NCBI RefSeq assembly: GCF_002727125.1
Contig: NZ_NHOA01000031.1
Span: 1 to 56,120 of the forward strand
Source: Halorubrum persicum
Lineage (GTDB): Archaea > Halobacteriota > Halobacteria > Halobacteriales > Haloferacaceae
Length of the DNA stretch: 56,120 nucleotides
Reading direction: 5' to 3'
This document shows, piece after piece, positions 17,154 through 26,001 of the stretch. The notes below the pieces were generated by a model, which was not told the DNA's origin, searched no databases, and saw only the letters and a program-made list of their open reading frames with translations. The first letter of the stretch is position 1, and every line of letters starts with the position of its first letter. The translations under genes were made by a program, and so were the position numbers.

Positions 17154-18818
17154 ATGACACGCCCGGGGCTCCAGACCGACGCGGGGACCGAACGACCGGC
17201 GCGTGCGTCTGGAACGGTGACATCGGCGAGTACCGAGACCGTCGATGAGGCGCTCAAGACCCGTGCGATGGACGAGGCGCCGGTCGGGATCACGGTTGCG
17301 GACGCGACGCAGCCGGATATGCCGTTGATCTACGTGAACGCCGCGTTCGAGCGGATGACGGGGTACTCGCCGTCGTACGCGGTCGGACGCAACTGCCGGT
17401 TCCTGCAGGGGGAGGCGACGCGGGAGAAGCCGGTCGGGCAGATGCGTGCCGCCATCGAGGACGACGAGGCGACGACGGTCGAACTCCGCAACTACCGACG
17501 GAGCGGCGAGCTGTTCTGGAACGAGGTGACGATCGCACCACTGCGGGACGACGCCGGTGAGGTCGCGTACTACGTCGGCTTTCAACAGGACGTCACGCGT
17601 CGCAAGCGCGCCGAGCAGGCGGCCGCGAACCGGGCGGCGCGGATCGAACACGAGCGGGTCGCGCAGGCGCGCCTCTTGGAGCGGTTGGACGGCGTCGTCG
17701 CCGACGTCACCGAGGCGGTAACGCGGGCGTCGTCCCGCGAGGACCTCCGGCAGGAGGTGGTTCGGAGCATCGCGGACACGTACACCGGGGCGTGGATCGG
17801 AACGTACGACCCGGCGACCGAGGCGATCGAACCGCGAGCGGCGGCCGGCGAGGTCGGTCCGGAGACCGGACGGATCAGTATCGCGACCGCCGACTCCGAC
17901 GGGCAATCGGTCAAGCGGGCCGTCGCGGCGGCGATCGACAGTCGGCGCGTACAGCTCGAACCGATCGGCCCGGACGAGGAGGGCGAGGCGTCCGCGGTCG
18001 CCGGGGTGCCGCTCTACTTCGGCGGAGCGGTTTACGGCGTCATCGCCGTCTACGCACAGACCGAAGCGTTCCGGCGGCACGAGCGCGACGTACTGACTGC
18101 GCTCGGGCGGACCGTCGCGCTCGGGATCAACGCGCTCGAGAGCCAGCGGACCCTCCGGGGCGAGGGCGTCGTCGAGTTCGAACTGGCGTTCCGCGGGCAC
18201 CCGCTGGGCTCGTTCGCCGAGGCGCTGTCCTGCTCGCTCCGCCACGCGGGGACCGTCGGCGACCGCGACGAGCGGTCGCTGCTGTTCGAGACCGACGGAG
18301 CGGCGGGCGTCGACGCCGAACGCATCCGCGCGGCCGGCGAGGCGGCGGGCGTCACGGTCCACGCGGTTCTCGCCGCGGAGACCGACGTTCCCGTGATCGA
18401 GGTGTCCGTGGAGGAGACGGAGCTGGAGGAGTTGCTCAGGGAGTACAGCGGCGAGGTGTGCGGCTGGGCGGTCGAGGAGAACGTCGCGGTCGTAACGATC
18501 GAGGTCGGTCGAGAGGCGTTGGCGCGGTCGCTCGCGACCGATGCGATGGAGCAACTGCCGGACGCAGACCTCCGCAGCTACTGCCGGCGTGAACAGACGC
18601 GCCAGACGCCCCGCGGGTTCGCCGCGGAGATCGAGTCGCAACTGACGGAGCGACAGCGGGCCGCGCTGATCCGCGCGTACACGAGCGGGTACCTCGAGTG
18701 GCCACACGAGACGAACGGAGAGGAAATCGCCGACTCCATGGGCGTGACCCGGTCGACGTTTCACCAGCACCTGCGAGCGGCACAGCGCAAGATCGCGACG
18801 GCGATCTTCGAACGCTGA
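17154..18818 (+). CDS. bat: Bat-type bacterio-opsin activator with LOV-type PAS, GAF and HTH
   Basis: 554 residues. A PAS domain (about 35-150) carries the full LOV signature GRNCRFLQG at 78-86, with Cys81 where blue light forms the flavin adduct. The flavin-contact residues are in place (Asn113 in RNYRRSG, Asn123 in FWNEVTIAP, Gln145 in GFQQDVT). A short coiled coil leads to a GAF-like domain (about 195-330), a bacterio-opsin-activator middle domain, and a C-terminal HTH_10 at about 498-550 (LTERQRAALIRAYTSGYLEW, then EIADSMGVTRSTFHQHL). In Halobacterium, Bat activates bop and carotenoid genes under low oxygen and light. The bop gene directly downstream strongly supports that role here. Light sensing through LOV is inferred from residues only. 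Confidence 0.87.
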   Translation: MTRPGLQTDAGTERPARASGTVTSASTETVDEALKTRAMDEAPVGITVADATQPDMPLIYVNAAFERMTGYSPSYAVGRNCRFLQGEATREKPVGQMRAAIEDDEATTVELRNYRRSGELFWNEVTIAPLRDDAGEVAYYVGFQQDVTRRKRAEQAAANRAARIEHERVAQARLLERLDGVVADVTEAVTRASSREDLRQEVVRSIADTYTGAWIGTYDPATEAIEPRAAAGEVGPETGRISIATADSDGQSVKRAVAAAIDSRRVQLEPIGPDEEGEASAVAGVPLYFGGAVYGVIAVYAQTEAFRRHERDVLTALGRTVALGINALESQRTLRGEGVVEFELAFRGHPLGSFAEALSCSLRHAGTVGDRDERSLLFETDGAAGVDAERIRAAGEAAGVTVHAVLAAETDVPVIEVSVEETELEELLREYSGEVCGWAVEENVAVVTIEVGREALARSLATDAMEQLPDADLRSYCRREQTRQTPRGFAAEIESQLTERQRAALIRAYTSGYLEWPHETNGEEIADSMGVTRSTFHQHLRAAQRKIATAIFER

Positions 18819-18879
18819 ACGGGCTCGATCGACGGCGAACGCCTGCCGTTAGGGAAGTTTCGTCCGGGTCACTCGGACG

Positions 18880-18908
18880 GCCACACTAGTTGTGTACGCC
18901 GCTTACAT
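18880..18908 (+). promoter_or_regulatory. bop promoter: Bat-type upstream activating sequence and TATA-like box
   Basis: GCCACACTAGTTGTG at 18880-18894 matches most positions of the Halobacterium bop activating sequence as I remember it (ACCcnACTAGTTnGG), including an intact ACTAGTT core. A TTACAT box at 18903-18908 follows. A start site about 27 nt further on would be near 18932, just before the ATG at 18937. The match to the consensus is from memory and binding is inferred. Confidence 0.6.
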
Positions 18909-18936
18909 CTGATCTTTCCATATGTTTACGTGCGCC

Positions 18937-19686
18937 ATGATGGCACAACCCGGTAGCGAAGGGATCTGGCTCTGGATAGGGACGCTAGGTATGCTCCTGG
19001 GGATGGTGTACTTCATCGCCAGGGGGTGGGGGGAGACCGACAGGCGGCGGCAGGAGTTCTACATCGTGACGATATTCATCACCGCCATCGCGTTCGTCAA
19101 CTATCTCGCGATGGCGCTCGGATTCGGGCTGACGACGGTGACGCTCGGCGGCGAGGAGCTGCCGATATACTGGGCCCGGTACACCGATTGGCTGTTCACG
19201 ACGCCGCTCCTGCTCATCGACCTCGGCCTGCTCGCCGGAGCGACCCGTAACCAGCTCGCGTCGCTGGTCGGCCTCGACGTGCTGATGATCGCCACCGGGG
19301 CGATCGCGACGCTGTCGACGAGCGCGGCCGTGCTCTCCGCGGGCGGGACGCGGCTCGTCTGGTGGGGCGTCTCCACCGGGTTCCTGCTCGTGCTCCTGTA
19401 CATGCTGTACGGGTCGCTCGACGAGAAGGCGTCCGAGCTGTCGGGGTCGGCCGCGTCGACGTTCAGCACCCTCCGGACGCTGATCGTCGTCGTCTGGCTG
19501 GTGTATCCGGTCTGGTGGATCCTCGGCACCGAAGGGTTGCAGATCATCTCGCTCAACGTCGAGACGGCGGGATTCATGGTGCTCGATCTGGTCGCGAAGG
19601 TCGGATTCGGGTTCATCCTGCTGTCGAGCCGCGAGGTCCTCGACGCCGCCGGCTCGGCGACCGCGGAGCCCGGAGCGGCGGACTAA
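18937..19686 (+). CDS. bop: Bacteriorhodopsin (cruxrhodopsin-like proton pump)
   Basis: 249 residues with seven transmembrane helices and a retinal Schiff base. Numbered from this start, the proton-pump residues are all present: Arg81, Asp84 (acceptor, bacteriorhodopsin D85) in [10 protein letters not shown], Asp95 (donor, D96) in LLLIDLGLL, Asp114 (D115), release-group Glu199 and Glu209, Asp217 and Lys221 in [11 protein letters not shown]. It is therefore a light-driven outward proton pump, not a chloride pump or sensor. Sequence style ([22 protein letters not shown]) is closest to cruxrhodopsins. An ATG at 18922 in frame would add MFTCA; 18937 is preferred from promoter spacing and because cruxrhodopsins start just before this point. 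18940 is also possible. Confidence 0.95.
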   Translation: MMAQPGSEGIWLWIGTLGMLLGMVYFIARGWGETDRRRQEFYIVTIFITAIAFVNYLAMALGFGLTTVTLGGEELPIYWARYTDWLFTTPLLLIDLGLLAGATRNQLASLVGLDVLMIATGAIATLSTSAAVLSAGGTRLVWWGVSTGFLLVLLYMLYGSLDEKASELSGSAASTFSTLRTLIVVVWLVYPVWWILGTEGLQIISLNVETAGFMVLDLVAKVGFGFILLSSREVLDAAGSATAEPGAAD

Positions 19687-19854
19687 CGGGGGCCGACGCG
19701 CGACCGACATTCCGGACGGGATCGGCGCGCCACACCCGGCTCGGGACGCCGGTCGGTGTCGACCGGCGGAGCGGCGAGGTGCTCGATCGATGATGCGTCG
19801 GTCCGTCCGACGCGTCGTGTGAACCGATCCGTGCGGTCACCGCGGTTACCACCA

Positions 19855-20718
19855 ATGAACGTTCCGTTCACCTACGTCCAGTTTCACCTCGCGTTCCTCG
19901 TCCCGGCCGTGCTGTTCCTCGTCGCGACCGGCTTCGTGAGCCGGTCGTCGAGCGACGGAAGCGAGACCGGCCAGTCGCACGGCTGGCGACACTACTGGGC
20001 CGGCGTGGTCATCATCACGGCCGTCGCGCTGGCGTACACGACCCCGTGGGACAACTACCTCATCGCCAGAGGAGTGTGGTGGTACGGTGACGGGCGAACA
20101 GCGCTGCGGATCTGGAACGCCCCGATCGAAGAGTACCTGTTCATCGTCGTCCAGCCGTGGCTGACCGCGTTGTGGCTCTCGCACTTCGATGCCGACAACT
20201 CGTGGGAACTATCGGCACGCCCCGTGGCGGGGCGGGTCGTCGGAGTCGGGGCGGCGCTCGCGGTCGGCCTCGCCGGATGGCGACTGCTCGGCACCGACGG
20301 GGGGTTCTACCTCGGTGCGGTCCTCGCGTGGTCGGCGCCGGTGGTGGCGCTGCAGTGGGCGGTCGGGGGGCCGCAGCTCTGGGCCCGTCGGCGGGTCGTC
20401 GCGCTCGGAACGCTGCTCCCGGCGCTGTACCTCTGTCTCGCCGACCGGATCGCCATCGAGTTCGGCGTCTGGGTCCTCTCCGCCCGGTACACCACGGGAG
20501 TCGCGATCGGAGGACTTCCGATCGAGGAGGCGACGTTCTTCCTCGTGACGAACCTGTTCGTCGTACAGGGAGTGATCCTCTACCGGCTGGTGACGATCCG
20601 GTGGGCGACGGGGACGGCGGGCGACGAGCAGTCGGCCGCCGGGCGGGCTTCCGGCGATGGGGAGCGGGGACGCGTCGGTCCCGGCGTCGACGGCGAGTTC
20701 GAGGACGCCGGCGGCTGA
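19855..20718 (+). CDS. crtY: Lycopene beta-cyclase (fused CrtYc-CrtYd type)
   Basis: 287 residues with about seven membrane helices in two homologous halves. Each half has the cyclase core motif: NAPIEEYLFIVVQ in the first and GLPIEEATFFLVTN in the second, with TPWDNYLI near residue 63. This integral-membrane type (fused version of the bacterial CrtYc/CrtYd pair) converts lycopene to beta-carotene, the precursor that a Brp/Blh dioxygenase cleaves to retinal. Its place after bop fits supply of chromophore; no brp/blh gene is in the window. The C-terminal 40 residues are polar and not part of the enzyme core. The ATG at 19855 gives the standard N-terminus facing the membrane. Confidence 0.9.
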   Translation: MNVPFTYVQFHLAFLVPAVLFLVATGFVSRSSSDGSETGQSHGWRHYWAGVVIITAVALAYTTPWDNYLIARGVWWYGDGRTALRIWNAPIEEYLFIVVQPWLTALWLSHFDADNSWELSARPVAGRVVGVGAALAVGLAGWRLLGTDGGFYLGAVLAWSAPVVALQWAVGGPQLWARRRVVALGTLLPALYLCLADRIAIEFGVWVLSARYTTGVAIGGLPIEEATFFLVTNLFVVQGVILYRLVTIRWATGTAGDEQSAAGRASGDGERGRVGPGVDGEFEDAGG

Positions 20719-20757
20719 CAGACGAGAGAGCGACGAACGCTGGAGTCCGTCGACGAA

Positions 20758-20767
20758 CAATAAAAGG
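20758..20767 (+). promoter_or_regulatory. Separate promoter for atpD
   Basis: The AT-rich box CAATAAAAGG is centred about 39 nt before the atpD ATG, giving a short leader. It indicates atpD can be transcribed independently of the phototrophy genes upstream. Confidence 0.5.
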
Positions 20768-20801
20768 TTAACAGGCTCGGTTCGTTATCTCCCTCCAATA
20801 G

Positions 20802-21503
20802 ATGGCCAAGGACGTCAAACCGACACGCAAGAACCTGATGGCGATCGAGGACCGCATCGAGCTCTCCGAGCGCGGTCACGACACGCTCGAGCAGAAGCGT
20901 GACGGCCTCATCATGGAGTTCATGGACATCCTCGATCAGGCGCAGGACGTCCGGTCGGACGTGTCCGAGAACTACGAGACGGCCCAGCGCAAGATCGACA
21001 TGGCCCGGGCGATGGAGGGCGACGTCGCCGTCCGCGGCGCGGCCGCGGCGCTGAAGGAACACCCCGAGATCACGACCCAGTCGAAGAACATCATGGGCGT
21101 CGTGGTCCCGCAGATCGAGTCCTCGAAGGTGCGGAAGAGCCTCGACGAACGCGGCTACGGGCTGCTCGGCTCCTCCGCGCGGATCGACGAGGCCGCGGAC
21201 GCCTACGAGGAGCTGTTAGAGAAGATCATTCTCGCCGCCGAGGTCGAGACGGCGATGAAGAAGATGCTCACGGAGATCGAGACCACCAAGCGCCGCGTGA
21301 ACGCGCTGGAGTTCACGCTCCTCCCGACCCTGTACGAGAACCAGGAGTACATCGAGCAGAAGCTCGAAGAGCAGGAGCGCGAGGAGATCTTCCGCATGAA
21401 GAAGATCAAGGCCAAAAAGGAGGAAGAGGAGGCGGAAGCGGAAGCCGAGGCCGCCGCCGAGGCCGCAGCGGCCGAAACCGGAGACCCGGAGCCCGCGGAC
21501 TGA
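20802..21503 (+). CDS. atpD: A-type ATP synthase subunit D (central stalk)
   Basis: 233 residues. N-terminal and C-terminal coiled-coil arms (about 8-75 and 125-205) wind into the rotor axle that turns inside the A3B3 head. The family signature [20 protein letters not shown] is at the start, and [20 protein letters not shown] lies in the second arm. The last 30 residues are an Ala/Glu tail typical of halophiles. It completes the enzyme but lies 3.8 kb from atpB, with bat, bop and crtY in between, and has its own likely promoter. Confidence 0.95.
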   Translation: MAKDVKPTRKNLMAIEDRIELSERGHDTLEQKRDGLIMEFMDILDQAQDVRSDVSENYETAQRKIDMARAMEGDVAVRGAAAALKEHPEITTQSKNIMGVVVPQIESSKVRKSLDERGYGLLGSSARIDEAADAYEELLEKIILAAEVETAMKKMLTEIETTKRRVNALEFTLLPTLYENQEYIEQKLEEQEREEIFRMKKIKAKKEEEEAEAEAEAAAEAAAAETGDPEPAD

Positions 21504-21550
21504 CCCCGGCCGCCCGCTCGCGCGTCTAGCAGTCAAATCGATTCGTCTCT

Positions 21551-21946
21551 ATGTCTTGTCCCCACTGCGACGCCGCCGTCGTCGCGTTCGCCGTCCCGCC
21601 CGCGCTCCGCGAGCACGCGCCGGCTCCGACGACGGCGATCTGCACGCGGTGTCTCCGGACGTACCCGGCCAGCGACGCCCCGACCGACGAGCGCGCCACC
21701 GACGGGTCCGGTCCGGACTTCTCGGCGGTCGACCCCGCGTTCCCCGCCGGCGAGGCGGGTATCGCCCTCGCGCTCGCCTGCGGGCAGCTGGAGTCGCTGG
21801 CGCTCAACCGGGCGTCGATCGAGGCGCTCGTCGCGCACGCGGAGCGGTCGGGGGCGGACGCCTTCGCCTTCTTCGAGCGACTCGACGCCGCCGACGCCGC
21901 GTTCGACCTCGAACGGCGGCGGTCGGCGTTACTCGATCTGCTGTAG
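21551..21946 (+). CDS. Zinc-ribbon protein, DUF6276-like
   Basis: 131 residues starting MSCPHCDAAVVAFAVPPALR. A CPHC knuckle at 3-6 and CTRC at 31-34 make a zinc ribbon. The rest is a helical acidic domain with a conserved-looking GEAGIALALACGQLESLALN segment. The arrangement fits the haloarchaeal family I know as DUF6276; function is unknown. It follows atpD by 47 nt on the same strand and may be co-transcribed with it. Confidence 0.72.
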   Translation: MSCPHCDAAVVAFAVPPALREHAPAPTTAICTRCLRTYPASDAPTDERATDGSGPDFSAVDPAFPAGEAGIALALACGQLESLALNRASIEALVAHAERSGADAFAFFERLDAADAAFDLERRRSALLDLL

Positions 21947-21983
21947 CCGAGCTCCCACGGTCGCCGTCGAAGGCGCCGCCCGC

Positions 21984-22358
21984 TCACCGATCGTCGTCGA
22001 TGTCGATCCCGTCCGGATCGTTCCACTCGTTCTCTCCGTCCGCCCCGTCGCTGCCGTCGTCCGCCTCGGTCCCGGCCGGGCCGAGCCCCTTCTCCCCTCG
22101 CCGCCGCTCGTGGACGGCGAGACCGGCCGTGCGCGAGTCGCTCCCCGGCGCGTAGGGGTCCTCCGACGGGTCGTAGTCGCGCTCGCCGCGCTCGAAAACG
22201 TACGCGAAGAAGCCGAAGAGCGGGACGAAAAAGCAGATGAGCGCCCACTTATTCCGATTCATCCCGTGGTTCGGCGCGTCGAGGTAGGCGTAGGCGGCGA
22301 ACGCGACGAGCCAGCCGAGCGGGACGCCGACGAGGATGACAGCGACGAACGGCTCCAT
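21984..22358 (-). CDS. Small membrane protein with two helices, unknown function
   Basis: 124 residues. Two transmembrane segments (residues 4-26 and about 38-58, KWALICFFVPLFGFFAYVFE) are separated by a short Asn-rich loop; the shape resembles phospholipase-D-nuclease N-terminal-type two-helix proteins. The C-terminal 65 residues are polar and very acidic (ENEWNDPDGIDIDDDR). I cannot assign a role. It converges on the zinc-ribbon gene with a 37-nt spacer. Confidence 0.65.
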   Translation of the reverse strand: MEPFVAVILVGVPLGWLVAFAAYAYLDAPNHGMNRNKWALICFFVPLFGFFAYVFERGERDYDPSEDPYAPGSDSRTAGLAVHERRRGEKGLGPAGTEADDGSDGADGENEWNDPDGIDIDDDR

Positions 22359-22485
22359 ACTTCCGCTTCGGGCTCATCGGCTTAAACACACGGGTGGTGA
22401 CGGGGAACGAGTCGACGGGGCCGAGCGGACACCCGTCGGCCGACCCGATGGCTCGCCCCGCAAGCGGTGGCGCCGGTGGCTCCGA

Positions 22486-23907
22486 TCAGTGACGCTCGCC
22501 GCGGCCGGGCCCGCCGCGTGTCGACCGAGTGACTGCGATCCGGAACGCGAGAGTCGTGAGTACGGCGATCGCGACGCGCGAGACGGACCCCAGCGGGAGT
22601 TGGACGATCGACACGAGTGTGGTCGTCAGCGAGAACATGACGACGACGGGGAGTACCCAGCTGACCGCCAGTATCCACGGCGTGGCCAAGCCGCCGAGGC
22701 GGCCGGCGCCAAGCCGGAACTCCGCGACCGCTTCGTCCCGGAGCACCCAACCGCCGATCGCGAGGAAGGCGAACAGGCCGACCGTCAGCATGACGTCGAC
22801 GACCTGCCCGGAGACGAACCGGAACGCCGGCCCGACGAGGGCGAGCGCGCTTCCGGTCGCGGCGATCAGCGCCGTCACGAGCAGCGTCGCCGACCGGCGC
22901 GACGCGTCGTAGTTGTCGACGAGCGTTGCGACGGGGGTTTCGAGCAGATTGATGCCGCTCGTCACCGCCGCCAAGAGGACGGTCGTGAAGAAGACCGTCG
23001 CGACGAGGGGGCCGCCGGGGAGCGAGGCGAAGGCGGTCGCGAGCGCGACGAACAGCGCGCCGGGGCCGCCCTCACCGGGAGGGGTCCCCTGTGAGATCAG
23101 CAGCGGGAGGACGACCAGCCCGGCGAGCACGCCGATGGCCGTGTTCGAGACGGCGATCACGAGCGTGTCGCGCGGGAGCGACGCGTCCTCGTCGAGGTAC
23201 GAGGCGTAGGTGAGCATCGAACCGGCACCCAGCGAGAGCGTGAACAACGCCTGTCCGGCCGCTGGCCCGAGTACGTCGAAGAAGTGCGCCGTGAGGTACT
23301 CCGCGTCGAAGTCGAGGTAGAATGCGTACCCCGCGGCCGTGTTGGGCTGGGTGGCCGTCCACACGGCGAGACCGGCCAGCAACACGACGACCGCGGGAAG
23401 CATGACCTTCGAGACGCGTTCGATCCCCCGACTCACGCCGAAGAAGACGATCGTGGCGATGATCGCGAGGAAAACCAGGTGGAAGGCGACCGCCGGGAGC
23501 CCGTGGCTCGCCTGGCCGAAGTACTGCTGTGGCCGGGCGAAGTACGCCCCGGTCGGCGACGACATCGCATACCTGAGGATCCAGCCGCCGACGACCGAGT
23601 AAAATGACAGCATGACGACGGTCGTGACGACGTTGAACGCGCCCACCGGCGTGCCCCATCGAGAGCCGATGAGCGCGCGGAGTGCGCCGATCGGCGTCTG
23701 GCGGCCGCGCCGCCCGAGGACGAACTCGGTGAGCAGTCCCGGAACGCCGACGCCGACGACGAGGAACAGGTACAGCACGAGGAAGGCGCTCCCGCCGTTG
23801 TCAGCGGTCAGCCACGGGAACCGCCAGATGTTCCCGAGGCCGGCCGCGCTGCCGACAGCCGCGAGGACGAACCCCACATTCGAGACCCACGAGTCACGAT
23901 CGACCAT
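22486..23907 (-). CDS. Sodium:neurotransmitter symporter (SNF/NSS) family transporter
   Basis: 473 residues from ATG 23907 (MVDRDSWVSNVGFVLAAVGS). The first helix contains the family signature GSAAGLGNIWRFPWLT that binds sodium and substrate in LeuT-like proteins. About eleven or twelve helices follow, with the unwound helix 6 region LFTLSLGAGSMLTYASYLDE. It probably imports an amino acid with Na+, the favourable ion in this habitat; the exact substrate is not readable. The internal ATG is chosen over the longer open frame because the family begins a few residues before the signature. A GGTATACG box lies about 23 nt upstream on the coding strand. Confidence 0.9.
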   Translation of the reverse strand: MVDRDSWVSNVGFVLAAVGSAAGLGNIWRFPWLTADNGGSAFLVLYLFLVVGVGVPGLLTEFVLGRRGRQTPIGALRALIGSRWGTPVGAFNVVTTVVMLSFYSVVGGWILRYAMSSPTGAYFARPQQYFGQASHGLPAVAFHLVFLAIIATIVFFGVSRGIERVSKVMLPAVVVLLAGLAVWTATQPNTAAGYAFYLDFDAEYLTAHFFDVLGPAAGQALFTLSLGAGSMLTYASYLDEDASLPRDTLVIAVSNTAIGVLAGLVVLPLLISQGTPPGEGGPGALFVALATAFASLPGGPLVATVFFTTVLLAAVTSGINLLETPVATLVDNYDASRRSATLLVTALIAATGSALALVGPAFRFVSGQVVDVMLTVGLFAFLAIGGWVLRDEAVAEFRLGAGRLGGLATPWILAVSWVLPVVVMFSLTTTLVSIVQLPLGSVSRVAIAVLTTLAFRIAVTRSTRGGPGRGERH

Positions 23908-24161
23908 CAGTGTACGATGGTGGCCGGTATACGCGCAAATTTGTGTTGGTTCGGCTGCTCGTCGAACGGGAGGCCGGACCGCGGGACCGAGTTCGGGCTC
24001 TCGATGGTGGCCGACATCGCGAAGGCGCACGGATGAGGCGTTAGCGCGGCCGAGGAAGACGATCACGCGGAGGGGGTTCGATCCGCCGGTGTTCAGGCCC
24101 AGTACGTCTCCGTCGGCGTTCCGGCCGAAGGACACTATCCGGTCGAGCCCGTATCGGCTTC

Positions 24162-25547
24162 ATGCAGCTGTTCTGGCACCGACGGGATCCGCGGACGCGC
24201 GACAACGCCGGGCTCGCGGCGGCGGCGGAGGCGGGGACCGTCCTCCCCGTCTTCGTCCACGACACCGACCCGTTCGAGGCCGTGAGCGCACGCCAGCGGG
24301 CGTTCGCTCTCCGCCACGTGAAACGGCTGAAGGCGCGCTATCGGGAACTCGGGAGCGACCTGATCGTTCGGGCGGGCGATCCAGACGAGGTGCTCCCCGC
24401 CCTCGCGGGCGAGTACGGTGCCGAGACCGTCTTCTACAACGAGTACTACCGCCCGGTTCGGCAGAGCCGCCGGCGGGCCGTCGACGCCGCCCTCGCCGAC
24501 GCGGGCGTCGAGAGCGAGGCGCGGACCGACGCCGTGCTGGTGGATCCCGGGCGGCTGGCGGAGCGCTACGCGAATCACGGGCGGTTTCACGACGACTGGG
24601 CGGGGGTTCCGAAGGCCGACCCGTACCCCGAGCCCGAGCCGGACGCGCTGGCCGACGTGCGGGACGAGACGGGCGTCCCCGAGGCCGACACCGACGTCGA
24701 CCTCCCCGGCGCTGGGTACGAGGCCGCTCGCGAGCGGTTCGACGAGTTCCTCGACTACGGGATCCGGTCGTACGCCGACACCCGCGACGACCTCGCGCGG
24801 GCCGTCGAGGCCCCGACGCACGCGGTCTCCCGGATGTCGCCGTATCTCGCGACCGGGGCGATCGGGATCCGGGAGACGTGGGCGGACGCGACCGACGCGT
24901 TCGAGGCGGCGACGGGCGACGCGCGCCGCAACGTCGACAAATACCGCGACGAGCTGTCGTGGCGCGAGCAGATGTACCACCTGCTGTACTACAACCCCGA
25001 TCTGGCCGTGGCGAACTACAAGTCCTTCCCGAACCCGATCGCGTGGCGCGAGGCCGACGGGGAGTTCGAGGCGTGGAGGCGCGGGGAGACCGGCTACCCG
25101 CTCGTCGACGCCGGGATGCGTCAGCTGAACGCGGAGGGGTACGTCCACAACCGCCCGCGACAGGTGGTCGCGAGCTTCCTCGCGAAACACCTCCTGATCG
25201 ACTGGCGGCGCGGGGCGCGCTACTTCACCGAACAGCTGATCGACCACGACTACGCCTCGAACCACGGCGCGTGGCAGTGGACCGCCTCCACCGGCACCGA
25301 CTCGGTCGACGTACGCATCTTCGATCCGGTGGCGCAGATGGCGAAATACGACGCCGACGCGACGTTCGTGAAGGCGTACGTCCCCGAGCTCCGCGACGTA
25401 CCGGCCGAGAAGGTCGTCGACTGGCCGACCCTCTCGCGGGACGAGCGTGAGGGGCTCGCGCCCGACTACCCGCACCCGATCGTCGATCGAGACGACGGGT
25501 ACGAGCGCGCCCAGCGGGTGTTCGAGGAGGCGCTCGGGAAGCGGTGA
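24162..25547 (+). CDS. phr: Deoxyribodipyrimidine (CPD) photolyase, class I
   Basis: 461 residues. The N-terminal alpha/beta antenna domain (MQLFWHRRDPRTRDNAGLAA) is followed by the helical FAD domain. The FAD and lesion-binding motifs are clear: SRMSPYLATGAIGIRE, ELSWREQMYHLLYYNPD, VDAGMRQLNAEGYVHNRPRQ and WRRGARYFTEQLIDHDYASN. The enzyme repairs UV pyrimidine dimers with blue light and FADH-; haloarchaeal members use an 8-HDF (F420-type) antenna, which fits an F420 enzyme at 47755-48423, though the antenna is inferred. A weak ACTATCC box lies 25 nt before the ATG. Helpful for a sunlit, phototrophic cell. Confidence 0.94.
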   Translation: MQLFWHRRDPRTRDNAGLAAAAEAGTVLPVFVHDTDPFEAVSARQRAFALRHVKRLKARYRELGSDLIVRAGDPDEVLPALAGEYGAETVFYNEYYRPVRQSRRRAVDAALADAGVESEARTDAVLVDPGRLAERYANHGRFHDDWAGVPKADPYPEPEPDALADVRDETGVPEADTDVDLPGAGYEAARERFDEFLDYGIRSYADTRDDLARAVEAPTHAVSRMSPYLATGAIGIRETWADATDAFEAATGDARRNVDKYRDELSWREQMYHLLYYNPDLAVANYKSFPNPIAWREADGEFEAWRRGETGYPLVDAGMRQLNAEGYVHNRPRQVVASFLAKHLLIDWRRGARYFTEQLIDHDYASNHGAWQWTASTGTDSVDVRIFDPVAQMAKYDADATFVKAYVPELRDVPAEKVVDWPTLSRDEREGLAPDYPHPIVDRDDGYERAQRVFEEALGKR

Positions 25548-25639
25548 GACGGTCGCCGACCCGGTCGGAAGCCGCGACGGGGTTCCGGCCGTCCAGAGCG
25601 GTGGCACTTCGCATGCGGTGGGCTCGGTCCAGATCCGCT

Positions 25640-26001
25640 TCCGTTCGCGGCCCCGCGTCCGTCGACCCCGGACTGACTCCCGTGCTGTCGACGCCGCCCC
25701 GTTCGGGGACTCTCACCGACGCATCGTCAGGCGTGTCGGCGTCGGGAACCGCCTCGTCGCCGTCGACTGAGCCGACATCCGTTTCGAACTGATCGAGTGT
25801 GTCCGAGAGCCGGGCGGCGCGCTCGGAGAGCGACGAGAAGGATGGAGATGACGAGCTTCGCTCGGTAGTTCCGGCGGATCACCCCGGAGTGAGTCGCAGT
25901 GCGACCCGGCCAATCACCGATTCGCCGGCCTCGTCGCCCGCAGAGCCGTCGGAGTGGTCTTGGGGCGCTCCGCTGGTTCGTCGTCCCGTATCGTCACTCA
26001 T
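25640..26001 (-). pseudogene. Possible decayed minus-strand gene, interrupted by one stop
   Basis: The gap 25548-26141 is the longest stretch without a clear gene. On the minus strand one frame starts MSDDTGRRTSGAPQDHS at 26001, stops at TGA 25881-25879 after 40 residues, then continues in the same frame with an acidic, haloarchaeal-looking stretch that includes SERAARLSDTLDQFETDVGS and DGDEAVPDADTPDD before fading near 25640. Codon third positions remain GC-rich. This could be a disrupted gene or chance in GC-rich DNA. I recognise no family, and the remainder of the gap shows nothing else. Confidence 0.25.

Noticed and set aside
15555-18770. A 1071-residue open frame on the minus strand across atpB and bat
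   Set aside because: It is the antisense shadow of two firmly identified genes; its translation is Arg/Val/Leu-rich with no family motifs, as expected in GC-rich DNA lacking stop codons.
18922-18936. First in-frame ATG for bop
   Set aside because: It would lie upstream of the transcription start predicted from the activating sequence and TATA box, and cruxrhodopsin N-termini begin later. Kept as an alternative only.
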